A stretch of 64,000 nucleotides of DNA from Novosphingobium sp. (GTDB taxonomy: Bacteria; Pseudomonadota; Alphaproteobacteria; Sphingomonadales; Sphingomonadaceae). The translations under genes were made by a program, and so were the position numbers. The stretch spans positions 472,190-536,189 of the forward strand of contig NZ_JAPZQX010000003.1 of NCBI RefSeq assembly GCF_027531025.1. Direction: 5' to 3'. Below the pieces are notes generated by a model, which saw only the letters and a program-made list of their open reading frames with translations, had not been told where the DNA came from and made no database searches. Below, in pieces: positions 43,437-52,459 of this stretch (the first letter of the stretch is position 1; each line of letters opens with the position of its first letter).

Positions 43437-44450
43437 CTAGCCAGCCCTGCGGTCCGGCACAAGGCGGCGCAGTGCCTTGCGGGCAATTGCCGGCCAGGTT
43501 CCCGGCCATTTCGGGCGGAAGGCCTCGATCCGATAGCGCGGACGAACTTGCTCCATCCAGTCGCGCTTGTAGGGATCGTCACCCGTGCCGAAATCGACCA
43601 GGTCTACCTTGTCCGCGTCGATCACTCGCGCCAGCAGGGCGGCGGTCAGCGTGGTGCCGGGTGAAAGCGGCTTGGCGGCCTCGACATGGGCCAGCTTGTG
43701 AATGAAGGCGGTCCCGCCTTCGACGGTCCAGAACTGGGCGGCCACCGCTTCGCCATTGGTGCGGGCAATGCCGAGCCGCAAGCGTCCGGCACGGCCTTCG
43801 GCTTCGGCGAAATGGCGCAGGAAGGTGGGCGATCCTTCCTCGCCCTTCCAGCTCTGGGCATAGATCGCCTCGTAGGCGGCCCAGCTTTCGGGGTTGAACG
43901 CGGTTTCGATCGTGACCGCGACCTTGGCCGCCTTGCGCTTCAGCGTGGTGCGAACCGGCCCGGGCCGGGTGGCCAGGTATTCGGCATAGCTGCGCCCGTT
44001 CACCGGCAGCACGTGATTGACGTCGCATTGGTCGACGAAGGTGGCCCAGCCCGCCCGGCGCAGTGCCTCGGCCAGGGCTGTGGTTGTGCCATCCTCGTCA
44101 GGCAAGGGTGACAGGACCAGGTGTGGGGTCTGACCAGCGAGATCGGCAGCGAGGGCATCGAGCAGCCCAGCGCGATCGGCATCCGGCGTGAATAGCGGCG
44201 CAACCCGGAACGAATACCAGTTGGTCAGGCAATGGACCTGGCGGCCACGGCGCAGCAGCGGTATGACGGCACGCTCCCGGCCCGCCTTGGCCACTGCGAT
44301 CAGCGGGAACAGGCCACCGATCTCGACAAGTCCTTGCCACCACTCGATCCGGTCAAAGGGCGCGCGAGCCTGCGGCGCGGCCAGCAGCGCGGCCAGCTGC
44401 GCATCGGCTTGCACTTCCTTAAGATCATCGTGATAGACAACGCGAACCAA
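43437..44450 (-). CDS. GNAT/FemAB-like acyltransferase of the XrtA locus
   Basis: The protein has 337 residues from TTG 44450, the only start available unless the frame extends into the divergent ligase gene. It contains a BioF2-like GNAT domain: LVLSPLPDEDG, the YAQSWKGEEGS segment, and FIHKLAHVEAAKPLSPGTTLTAAL, then FGTGDDPYKRDW. The latter lines up with FemAB-type aminoacyltransferases that use aminoacyl donors to modify cell-wall or polysaccharide amines. Together with the carrier protein it may transfer the activated building block. It starts 37 bases from the ligase. Confidence 0.8.
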   Translation of the reverse strand: MVRVVYHDDLKEVQADAQLAALLAAPQARAPFDRIEWWQGLVEIGGLFPLIAVAKAGRERAVIPLLRRGRQVHCLTNWYSFRVAPLFTPDADRAGLLDALAADLAGQTPHLVLSPLPDEDGTTTALAEALRRAGWATFVDQCDVNHVLPVNGRSYAEYLATRPGPVRTTLKRKAAKVAVTIETAFNPESWAAYEAIYAQSWKGEEGSPTFLRHFAEAEGRAGRLRLGIARTNGEAVAAQFWTVEGGTAFIHKLAHVEAAKPLSPGTTLTAALLARVIDADKVDLVDFGTGDDPYKRDWMEQVRPRYRIEAFRPKWPGTWPAIARKALRRLVPDRRAG

Positions 44451-44487
44451 GTTTGCCGAACCCCCATCAGCGGAGCACCGCCAGGCC

Positions 44488-46023
44488 TTGTCTCTTTCCG
44501 ATCCCGTCGCGATCAGTCCGCTGGACCATCTCGCCCTGCGCGGTGAAGACAATGCGCCTGCGCTGGTGCTGCGCGAGCGCATCCTTAGCTACAAGGACTT
44601 AAGGGAAAGTGTCGCCCGACTAGCGGGCTGGCTGCAGGGCCAGGTGGCAGAGCCGGGCGCGCGGGTGGCATCATGGGCCGCAAAAGGCGAAATGACCTGC
44701 CTGTTGCCGCTGGCGGCGGCGCGGGCCGGGCTGGTCCATGTGCCGGTCAACCCTTTGCTGAAGCGCGCGCAGGTGGCGCATATCCTGGCCGATAGCGGTG
44801 CGCGGCTGCTGATCGGCACCGAAGCGCGGCTGGCGACGCTGGAGCCAGGCGATGCCCCGGCGAACTGCGCGGCGCTGGGAGAAAAGGCCGTGCTGGCCGA
44901 ATATCATGTGGCGGCGCAGCTGGCCCCATCGACGGCCACCCCGGACGATCTGGTGGCGATTCTTTACACCAGCGGCTCCACCGGACGCCCCAAGGGGGTG
45001 ATGCTGAGCCATGCCAACCTGTGGCTCGGCGCGGAAAGCGTTGCCTCCTATCTCGGTCTTGCGGCGGATGACGTCACGCTGGCAGTGCTGCCGCTGTCGT
45101 TCGACTATGGCCAGAACCAGCTGCTCAGCACCTGGTATGCCGGGGGTAGCGTTGCCCCGCTCGATTACCTGACCCCGCGTGACGTCGTGAAGGCGGTGGA
45201 ACGCCACGGCGTCACCACGCTGGCGGCCGTACCGCCGCTGTGGGTGCAATTGACCGAGCTGGACTGGCCGGTCGAAACCGCCGGAAAGCTGCGGCGGCTG
45301 ACCAATTCGGGCGGGGCGCTGACGGTCGATCTGGTGGCGCGGCTGCGGGCGCTGTTCCCCGCCGCGCGGCTGTTCCCGATGTATGGCCTGACCGAGGCGT
45401 TCCGCTCGACCTATCTCGATCCGGCGTTGGTAGACACGCATCCGACCTCGATGGGCCAGGCGATCCCCCATGCCGAAATCCTGGTGATCGGCGACGATGG
45501 GGCCGTGACGGCGGATGGCGAGGAGGGGGAACTGGTCCACTGCGGGCCGCTGGTTGCGCAGGGCTATTGGCAGGACCCGGAACGCACCGCCGAACGGTTC
45601 AAACCGGCCCCGGCAGCCTCGCGCTATGGCGGGATGGCGGTCTGGTCGGGTGACCGGGTGCGGCGCGATGGCGACGGCCTGCTCTATTTCGTCGGACGCC
45701 GTGACGCCATGATCAAGAGCGCGGGCAACCGGATCAGCCCGCAGGAGATCGAGGAGGCTGCGCTGGCGACCGGGCTGGTGGCCGAGGCCGTGGCGCTGGG
45801 CATCCCGGACGAGCGGCTTGGGCAGGCGGTTCACCTTGTCGTGCGGGCCGCGCCGGAAAGTTCGGGCACGATGGAAGAATTGCCGCGTAAACTTATGCAG
45901 GATTTGCCAAATTTTATGCAGCCGAAGGTCATTCACTGGCGTGACGTCATGCCGATTTCCCCCAATGGCAAGCTGGATCGCACCGGGCTCTATCAGGAGC
46001 TGACCCGGGAGCTGACGTCGTGA
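44488..46023 (+). CDS. Acyl-CoA ligase (AMP-forming), exosortase A system-associated
   Basis: The 511-residue adenylating enzyme carries the AMP motif LYTSGSTGRPKGVMLSH, the MYGLTE acyl-adenylate region, SGDRV, and the catalytic Lys in NGKLDRTGLY. It starts at TTG 44488; no ATG appears for over 200 bases, so this is the likely start. It is predicted to load an acid onto CoA or the nearby carrier protein. Its stop overlaps the GTG of the PLP decarboxylase by three bases. It is a standard XrtA-locus component. Confidence 0.9.
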   Translation: MSLSDPVAISPLDHLALRGEDNAPALVLRERILSYKDLRESVARLAGWLQGQVAEPGARVASWAAKGEMTCLLPLAAARAGLVHVPVNPLLKRAQVAHILADSGARLLIGTEARLATLEPGDAPANCAALGEKAVLAEYHVAAQLAPSTATPDDLVAILYTSGSTGRPKGVMLSHANLWLGAESVASYLGLAADDVTLAVLPLSFDYGQNQLLSTWYAGGSVAPLDYLTPRDVVKAVERHGVTTLAAVPPLWVQLTELDWPVETAGKLRRLTNSGGALTVDLVARLRALFPAARLFPMYGLTEAFRSTYLDPALVDTHPTSMGQAIPHAEILVIGDDGAVTADGEEGELVHCGPLVAQGYWQDPERTAERFKPAPAASRYGGMAVWSGDRVRRDGDGLLYFVGRRDAMIKSAGNRISPQEIEEAALATGLVAEAVALGIPDERLGQAVHLVVRAAPESSGTMEELPRKLMQDLPNFMQPKVIHWRDVMPISPNGKLDRTGLYQELTRELTS

Positions 46024-47246
46024 AGCCGTTGGGCCCGATCCCCGCTGGCTATGGCGCTATCGATGGCGAACTGGCGATTGCCGGGCGCAAGGCGAGCGAA
46101 CTGGTCGAACTGGCCGGGCGGACGCCGCTGTTCGTCTATTCGCGCGAGCTGGTCGAACAGCGGGTGGCTGAGCTGCGCGCAGCCCTGCCGGCGCGGGTGG
46201 CGCTGCACTATGCAGTCAAGGCCAATCCCCATGCTCCGCTGCTGGCGGCGATGACCGGCCTGGTCGACGGGTTCGACATCGCTTCGGGCGGAGAGCTTGA
46301 GATGATCCGCGCGGCCGGGATCAATCCGGCGCGGATCAGCTTTGCCGGGCCGGGCAAGCGCGATGCGGAACTGGAAGCAGCGATTGCCGCCGGGGTTACG
46401 CTGAACCTCGAATCCGAAGGTGAAGCCGCGCGGGCGCTGGCGATTGCAGACCGGCTTGGCGTGGTTCCGAAGCTGGCGGTACGGGTCAATCCCGATTTCG
46501 ACCTCAAGGGTTCGGGCATGAAGATGGGCGGCGGGGCCAAGCCGTTCGGCGTCGATGCCGAGCGGGTTCCGGCCCTGGTCGGCACGATCCTGGCTGCCGG
46601 GGCAGACTGGCAGGGTTTCCACATTTTTGCCGGAAGCCAGGCGCTCGATGCCGCCGCTATTGCCGATACCCAGGCCCAGACGATCGCGCTGGCCGCGCGC
46701 CTCAGCCGCGAAGTGGGCCAGCCCTTGCCCAAGTGCAACCTGGGCGGCGGCTTCGGGATTCCCTATTTTCCGGGCGACATTCCGCTCGATCTGGCCTCGG
46801 TTGGCGCGGCACTGGGCGAACGGCTGGCGCAGCTGCCCGCCGAACTGGCCGAAACCCGGTTCTGCATCGAGCTGGGCCGCTATCTCGTTGGCGAGGCTGG
46901 GGTTTACCTGACCCGGATCGTAGACCGGAAGGTCAGCCACGGTGAGACCTATCTCGTCACCGATGGCGGCCTACATCACCAGCTGGCCGCTTCGGGCAAT
47001 TTCGGCACGGTGGTGCGGCGCAACTATCCGGTCGCGATCGCCAGCCGGTTCGATGCGCCGGTGGAGGAGGAGGCCAGCGTGGTCGGGTGCCTGTGCACCC
47101 CGCTTGACCGGCTCGCCGACAAGGCCGGGTTCCCCCGCGCCGAGGTGGGCGATCTGGTCGCCGTGTTCTGTGCCGGAGCCTATGGCGCCAGCGCCAGCCC
47201 GGCGATGTTCCTGGGTCAGGGACCGGCGGCCGAACTGCTAGTCTGA
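46020..47246 (+). CDS. PLP-dependent decarboxylase, exosortase A system-associated
   Basis: The 408-residue protein is a fold-type III (alanine-racemase-like) decarboxylase related to diaminopimelate and ornithine decarboxylases. The PLP Lys67 is in HYAVKANPHAPLL, and the C-terminal segment has GCLCTPLDRLADKAGFP, the active-site Cys loop. The GTG at 46020 overlaps the ligase stop (GTGA). In this setting it probably decarboxylates an amino acid, or an amino acid bound to the carrier, to give an amine used in polysaccharide decoration. The 188 bases after it hold two small hairpins and no clear promoter. Confidence 0.9.
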   Translation: MKPLGPIPAGYGAIDGELAIAGRKASELVELAGRTPLFVYSRELVEQRVAELRAALPARVALHYAVKANPHAPLLAAMTGLVDGFDIASGGELEMIRAAGINPARISFAGPGKRDAELEAAIAAGVTLNLESEGEAARALAIADRLGVVPKLAVRVNPDFDLKGSGMKMGGGAKPFGVDAERVPALVGTILAAGADWQGFHIFAGSQALDAAAIADTQAQTIALAARLSREVGQPLPKCNLGGGFGIPYFPGDIPLDLASVGAALGERLAQLPAELAETRFCIELGRYLVGEAGVYLTRIVDRKVSHGETYLVTDGGLHHQLAASGNFGTVVRRNYPVAIASRFDAPVEEEASVVGCLCTPLDRLADKAGFPRAEVGDLVAVFCAGAYGASASPAMFLGQGPAAELLV

Positions 47247-47434
47247 CCGCTCCACCGAGGCAAGTTCCGGAGCGGAAACCGGCCAGCGGAAAACCCGCTG
47301 AAATCGGGAAATTCCCGGTTTAGCTAACGTAATATTCACCCTTTTTGCCGATAGCCGAGGCTGAATAGCCGGGCCTTCGTGCGGGAAGGGCATGCCCAAG
47401 CGGCGGCGCGGCGATCACGTGAAGGATATGCCCG

Positions 47435-48079
47435 ATGCCGTCCATTCGTTCATCCCGCCTGCTGGCCAGTAGCGCCGTGGCCTGCCTCGCGCTGGCCGGC
47501 TGTGCCGGGGGCGGGGGTGGGCCGCAGCTGCCGCCGGCCGCCTTCGTGGCGATGCAGGAAGGCCCGGGCGAGGAATACGTGATCGGCCCGCTGGACGAGC
47601 TGACCATCTTCGTCTGGCGCAATCCCGAGCTGGGCGCGCAGGTCCAGGTGCGGCCCGACGGGCGCATCACCACGCCGCTGATCACCGACATGCCGGCCGT
47701 GGGCAAGACCCCCAAGATGCTGGCTGACGACATCACCCTGCAACTGTCGCAGTACATCCAGGAACCGCTGGTCTCGGTGATCGTCAACAAGTTTGCCGGC
47801 ACCTTCAGCCAGCAGGTGCGGATCGTGGGGGCGACGACCAAGCCGGCCTCGATCCCCTATCGCGCCAACATGACGCTGCTCGACGCAATGATCGCGGTGG
47901 GCGGGCTCAGCGAGTTTGCCGCTGGCAACCGCGCGCGCCTGATCCGCTTCGACAAGCAGACCGGCGGGCAGACGGAATACGCGATCCGCTTGGCGGATCT
48001 GCTGCGCAAGGGCGACAGCAAGGCCAATGTGATGCTGATGCCGGGCGATGTGATCATCATCCCCGAAAGCACGTTCTGA
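47435..48079 (+). CDS. XrtA-system exopolysaccharide export lipoprotein
   Basis: The 214-residue protein belongs to the Wza-type polysaccharide export family. It has a lipoprotein signal with lipobox LAGC (near residues 20-23), then the conserved YVIGPLDELTIFVWRNPELG, the RPDGRITTPL block, and SLBB-like VRIVGATTKPASIPYRANMTLLDAMIAVGGLSEFA. It should form the outer-membrane pore for the polymer. It begins a long co-directional block with short gaps or overlaps through the amidotransferase. Confidence 0.93.
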   Translation: MPSIRSSRLLASSAVACLALAGCAGGGGGPQLPPAAFVAMQEGPGEEYVIGPLDELTIFVWRNPELGAQVQVRPDGRITTPLITDMPAVGKTPKMLADDITLQLSQYIQEPLVSVIVNKFAGTFSQQVRIVGATTKPASIPYRANMTLLDAMIAVGGLSEFAAGNRARLIRFDKQTGGQTEYAIRLADLLRKGDSKANVMLMPGDVIIIPESTF

Positions 48080-48100
48080 GCAGGGGCGCGCGGGGCTGGC

Positions 48101-49621
48101 ATGAACAACATCTACGACGAACTGCGATCCGCGATCTTCTCGGTCTGGCACCGGCGCTGGCTGGCGCTGGGCGTGGCCTGGTCGGTCTGCCTGCTGGGCT
48201 GGCTGGTCGTGGCGCTGGTTCCCAATACCTACGAATCGAAGGCGCGGATCTTCGTCCAGCTGGACGATGCCCTGTCGGAAGTGACCGGCGTCGGCGTCGG
48301 CAACCGCAAGCGCGACATCGACCGGGTGCAGCAGACGCTGACCAGCGCGATCAACCTGGAAAAGGTCATCCGCTCCACCGCGATCGGCGACGAGATCACC
48401 TCGCCCAAGCAGATGGAAGCTGCCGTCCTGGGCCTGGCCAAGAACGTGAAGGTCGAGAGCGAGAAGGACAACCTGTTCGCGATCACCGCCGAATTCGGCG
48501 ATGGCGCGCGCTCCGATGCCGAGAACGCCAAGATCGCGCAGGACATCGTCCAGAAGATGATCGACATCTTCCGCGAGGAGAACCTGGCCGGCAATCGCGG
48601 CGAGATGACCCAGTCGTTGGCCTTCATGGACCAGCAGTTGGGCCAGCGGCAGAAGGAACTGGAAGCGGCCGAACAGAAGCGGCTGGCTTTCGAGGCTGCC
48701 AATCCCGACCTGATCCAGGGCGGGGCCGGGGCGCTGCAGCGGCTTGAAGCGGCGCGCTCGGAAATGCGCGGGATCGATGCCGATCTGGCGGCGGCCCAGT
48801 CGGCCCTCGCTGCGATCAACGGCCAACTCGCGGGCACGCCGCAGACCTTGCCGGGGATGGGGCCGCAAGGCGGGGCGCGCGGCGCCCTGGCCGAGGCTCA
48901 GGCCATGCTTGCCGGTCTGCGCGCACGGGGGCTGACTGAGAACCACCCTGACGTGATCGCCGCCAAGAACCAGATCAACCTGCTGCGCGGCGCGGCCGCC
49001 AGCGAAACCGGCCCCACGGGCATTCCCAACCCGGCCTATTCCTCGCTCCAGTCGATCCGCGCCGAGCGGCAGGCCAGCGTCCAGGCGCTCATGGCGCGCC
49101 GCGCGGCGCTGCAATCGGATATCAGCCGGATCACCACGGCCCAGATTTCCAATCCGGAACTGGCCGCCGAACACCAGCGGATCAACCGCGATTACGACGT
49201 GCTCAAGCAGCAATATGACAAGCTGCTGCAGGACCGCGAGGAACTGCGCCTGCGCGGCCAGGTGGAAACCGAACACAATGCGGTGAAGTTCGAGGTGATC
49301 GATCCGCCGACCACGCCGCGCGCGCCGGTTGCGCCCAACCGGCCGTTGTTGTTGCTGGCCGTGCTGGTGGTCGGGCTGGGTGCTGGGATCGGCGCGGCTT
49401 TTGCCATCGGCCAGTTGCGCTCCACTTTCGCGACCACTGCCCGGCTCGAGCGGGCCCTTGGCCTGCCGGTGCTGGGCGCGATCACCCATACCCTGAATGA
49501 CCAGGCCCGACTGCTGCGCAAGCGGCGGATGAAGCAGTTCTACATGGCGAGCGCCGCCTTGGGCGGGATCTTCATGCTGCTGCAGGTGGCTGAAATCATC
49601 CAGGTCCGGACGGTGGGCTGA
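48101..49621 (+). CDS. XrtA-system polysaccharide chain-length determinant
   Basis: The 506-residue Wzz/PCP-type protein has an N-terminal transmembrane segment (LALGVAWSVCLLGWLVVALVP), a long periplasmic region rich in heptads (about 160-400), and a C-terminal transmembrane segment (LLLLAVLVVGLGAGIGAAFAIG) with a Pro-rich motif PPTTPRAPVAPNRP just before it. It sets polymer length and pairs with the tyrosine kinase encoded eleven bases downstream. Confidence 0.92.
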   Translation: MNNIYDELRSAIFSVWHRRWLALGVAWSVCLLGWLVVALVPNTYESKARIFVQLDDALSEVTGVGVGNRKRDIDRVQQTLTSAINLEKVIRSTAIGDEITSPKQMEAAVLGLAKNVKVESEKDNLFAITAEFGDGARSDAENAKIAQDIVQKMIDIFREENLAGNRGEMTQSLAFMDQQLGQRQKELEAAEQKRLAFEAANPDLIQGGAGALQRLEAARSEMRGIDADLAAAQSALAAINGQLAGTPQTLPGMGPQGGARGALAEAQAMLAGLRARGLTENHPDVIAAKNQINLLRGAAASETGPTGIPNPAYSSLQSIRAERQASVQALMARRAALQSDISRITTAQISNPELAAEHQRINRDYDVLKQQYDKLLQDREELRLRGQVETEHNAVKFEVIDPPTTPRAPVAPNRPLLLLAVLVVGLGAGIGAAFAIGQLRSTFATTARLERALGLPVLGAITHTLNDQARLLRKRRMKQFYMASAALGGIFMLLQVAEIIQVRTVG

Positions 49622-49632
49622 GGGGACAGGCA

Positions 49633-50685
49633 ATGACTGAACAGACCAAGATCCCCGTGCCGCCGCAGGACGAACCGGAAGGCGCCAAGCCCAGCCTGAT
49701 CGAGCGCGTGGTCCGCAACTACGATCTGGTGCGACTGGCCCCGGCGCCGATCCCCGATCACCTGGTTCCGCCCCCGTCGCAGCGCCGCCGCTATCGCCGT
49801 GCCGACGAACCGGCGGAGGCAACCGCTGCGCCCGAACCGGCGACCAGCACCGCGCGGCCGGAAGTGGTCGTGCCGGAAGTGATCGAGGCAGCCACGGCAA
49901 CATTCGCCGTACCGGCTCCCGCCGCACCCGTCGCGCCGGTGCGCTTCACCGGCCCGGCCCATCCGGTCAAGCGCGAGCACCTGCGCGATCAGGGGCTGAT
50001 CGTGCCCGAAGGTTCGGTCACCGCGCTGCTGGAAGAATTCCGCATCATCAAGCGCCAGCTGCTGCTCAATGCCTCGCAGCTGCAACAGCAGGGCATGGGC
50101 ATGGCCGCCCAGCGTGTGCTGATCTGCTCGCCCCATCCCGGCGAGGGCAAGACTTTCACCGCGGTCAACCTGGCGCTGTCGATCGCGGCGGAAAAGGAAA
50201 CCGAAGTGCTGCTGGTCGACGCCGACTTCGCCAAGCCGTCGGTGCTGTCCGCCTTGGGCCTGCCTGGCGGCAAGGGGCTGATGGACGCCCTGGCCGATCC
50301 GACGCTTGACGTGGCCGATTGCGTGATCGGCACCGATATCGCTGGTCTGTGGGTGCTGCCCGCCGGCAACGCGACGACTTCGGACAGCGAGTACCTGTCC
50401 AGCTCGCGCACCCGCGATGTGCTCGACCGGCTGACCGAGGGTGCGCCCAACCGCTTCGTGATCTTCGATTCGCCGCCGGCCCTCGCTGCCTCGCCGGCCG
50501 CCGAACTGGCCAAGTACGTTGGTCAGGCCGTGGTTGTCGCCCGCGCCGACCGGACCGGGCAGGGTTCGCTGGAAGATGCCATCGGGCTCCTTTCAGGCTG
50601 CCCGAACATCCAGTTGCTGCTCAATGCAGTTCACTTCAGCCCCAGCGGTCGTCGCTTTGGCTCCTACTATGGTTACGGGGGGTAA
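49633..50685 (+). CDS. XrtA-associated tyrosine autokinase
   Basis: The 350-residue BY-kinase has an N-terminal Pro/Ala-rich tail, then Walker A CSPHPGEGKT with Lys173, Walker A' LLVDADF, and a cluster of C-terminal Tyr (345, 346 and 348 in RRFGSYYGYGG) that would be autophosphorylated. It is cytoplasmic and works with the chain-length protein to control polymerisation and export. It lies between the chain-length gene and the outer-membrane protein gene, two bases from the latter. Confidence 0.92.
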   Translation: MTEQTKIPVPPQDEPEGAKPSLIERVVRNYDLVRLAPAPIPDHLVPPPSQRRRYRRADEPAEATAAPEPATSTARPEVVVPEVIEAATATFAVPAPAAPVAPVRFTGPAHPVKREHLRDQGLIVPEGSVTALLEEFRIIKRQLLLNASQLQQQGMGMAAQRVLICSPHPGEGKTFTAVNLALSIAAEKETEVLLVDADFAKPSVLSALGLPGGKGLMDALADPTLDVADCVIGTDIAGLWVLPAGNATTSDSEYLSSSRTRDVLDRLTEGAPNRFVIFDSPPALAASPAAELAKYVGQAVVVARADRTGQGSLEDAIGLLSGCPNIQLLLNAVHFSPSGRRFGSYYGYGG

Positions 50686-50687
50686 TC

Positions 50688-52439
50688 ATGGCCTCACACC
50701 ACAAATTGCTGATCGCGCTGCTGGGTAGCGGGGCTGCCCTGGCCCTGCCGCTGGCGGCCCAAGCCCAGACCCTGGCCTATGGCGATGTCTCGGGTGGCGG
50801 ATCGCGCAGCAGCGCTTCCGCCGGGGACAGCGACGAAGCCAGCGAGGACAATGGCGGCGATACCGTTGCCAGCCGCCCGCGCCGGGAAAAGCGCGTCAAG
50901 GTCACGCCCTATATCGAGGCCCAGCAGGTCGCCTTTGCCGAGATCAGCCCTGGCAACGAGGTGCTGACCTATTCGGTGCTGTCGGCCGGGGTCGATGCGG
51001 CGATTGCCGGGCGGAACAATTCGGCCTCGGTCTCGCTGCGGTATGAGCGGCGCTTTGGCTGGGGCAACAACGCTACGGACAGCGATGCGATCAGTGGCCT
51101 GGCCCGCGCCTCGATGGCGGTGGTGCCGCGCACGCTGACGATCGAGGCCGGTGCCCTCGCGGCGCGGACCAGTGTCGAAAACAACGGCGCGGCGATGACC
51201 AGCGGGCTGGAGTTCGGGGATTCGGTCACCCAGATCTACTCGGTCTATGCCGGGCCGAGCCTGGCCACCAATGCCGGGCCGGTCGCGATCACCGGATCCT
51301 ATCGCCTGGGCTACACCCGGGTCGAATCGCCCAATGCAGTGCCGGTTGCGCCGGGTCAGCCAGCGATTGACGTGTTCGACGATTCGGTCACGCACAATGC
51401 CGCCGTTCGCGCCGGGGTGAAGCCGGGCGACATCCTGCCGGTCGGGCTGGGGGTGGGCGCGGGCTATAACCGCGAAGACATCTCCAATCTCGATCAACGG
51501 GTCGAGGATCGCTGGGTGCGGGGTGATGTGACCGTGCCTGTAACCGACCAGCTGCACGTGGTTGGCGGGGTCGGTTATGAAAAGGTCCGCGTGTCCAGCC
51601 GCGATGCGGTGCGCGATCCGGTCACGGGCAACCCGGTAATCGGCAGCGACGGACGCTATGTCACTGACAAGACCGCACCGCGCACCATTGCCTATGACGC
51701 CGATGGGCTGATCTGGGACGCCGGGGTAATCTGGCGGCCCAGCCGCCGGACCGCGCTCGAGGCCCATGTCGGGCGGCGTTATGGCTCGACCAGCTATTAC
51801 GGCAGCTTTGCCTATGCCCCCGATGCGCGCAGCAGCATCAACGTTTCGGTCTATGACTCGATCAACGGCATCGGCGGCCAGCTGAACAATGCGCTGGCGG
51901 CCTTGCCGACCGAATTCGAAGCCGTGCGTAACCCGCTGACCGGCAGCCTGAATGGCTGCGTCCAGGCCGGCGGCACGGTGGCTTCGGGGCAGAGCCCCTG
52001 CCTGTCGAGCGCGCTGGCCTCGGTCCGCAGTTCGGTCTTCCGCTCGCGCGGGGTGATGGCCAGCTACAGCGTTTCGGGCACCCGGCTGCAATATGGCTTT
52101 GGCGGCGGCTATGACCGGCGCAAGTTCATTGCCGCGCCCGGCACGGTGCTGGCGGCGGCGAATGGCGTGATCGACGAAAACGTCTGGGTCGCGGCCTATC
52201 TGAGCGGCCGGATCGACCGCAATTCCGGTTTCTCGACCAACATCTACGCCAATTGGTACCAAAGCGGAGAAGCCTTGGCTGGCGATGTCAGCGGGATCGG
52301 CGCATCCGCGGCCTATTATCGCAACCTGACCAGCAAATTGACCGCCACGGCGGCAGTCGGTGTCGACGGGGTCAAGCGCGAGGCACTGGAAGACATCTGG
52401 TCGGCCCAGGCCATGGTCGGCCTGCGCTATTCGTTCTGA
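50688..52439 (+). CDS. XrtA-system outer-membrane beta-barrel protein
   Basis: The 583-residue protein begins with a signal peptide ending PLAAQAQT, followed by a low-complexity Ser/Asp/Glu stretch (GGGSRSSASAGDSDEASED). The rest is a chain of amphipathic strands with alternating aromatic residues, ending in AMVGLRYSF, the terminal Phe of outer-membrane barrels. This matches the TIGR03016-type family found in XrtA loci. It may form a channel for polymer or a lipid-linked product. The start at 50688 follows GGGGGGTAATC. Confidence 0.85.
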   Translation: MASHHKLLIALLGSGAALALPLAAQAQTLAYGDVSGGGSRSSASAGDSDEASEDNGGDTVASRPRREKRVKVTPYIEAQQVAFAEISPGNEVLTYSVLSAGVDAAIAGRNNSASVSLRYERRFGWGNNATDSDAISGLARASMAVVPRTLTIEAGALAARTSVENNGAAMTSGLEFGDSVTQIYSVYAGPSLATNAGPVAITGSYRLGYTRVESPNAVPVAPGQPAIDVFDDSVTHNAAVRAGVKPGDILPVGLGVGAGYNREDISNLDQRVEDRWVRGDVTVPVTDQLHVVGGVGYEKVRVSSRDAVRDPVTGNPVIGSDGRYVTDKTAPRTIAYDADGLIWDAGVIWRPSRRTALEAHVGRRYGSTSYYGSFAYAPDARSSINVSVYDSINGIGGQLNNALAALPTEFEAVRNPLTGSLNGCVQAGGTVASGQSPCLSSALASVRSSVFRSRGVMASYSVSGTRLQYGFGGGYDRRKFIAAPGTVLAAANGVIDENVWVAAYLSGRIDRNSGFSTNIYANWYQSGEALAGDVSGIGASAAYYRNLTSKLTATAAVGVDGVKREALEDIWSAQAMVGLRYSF

Positions 52440-52459
52440 GCCCGACGGAGGATTTGAGG

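Noticed and set aside
47247..47434. Terminator or promoter in the gap before the export lipoprotein gene
   Set aside because: Small hairpins are present (CGGGA-AAT-TCCCG and AGCGG-AAAAC-CCGCT), but neither is long enough nor followed by a T tract, and no -35/-10 pair stood out.
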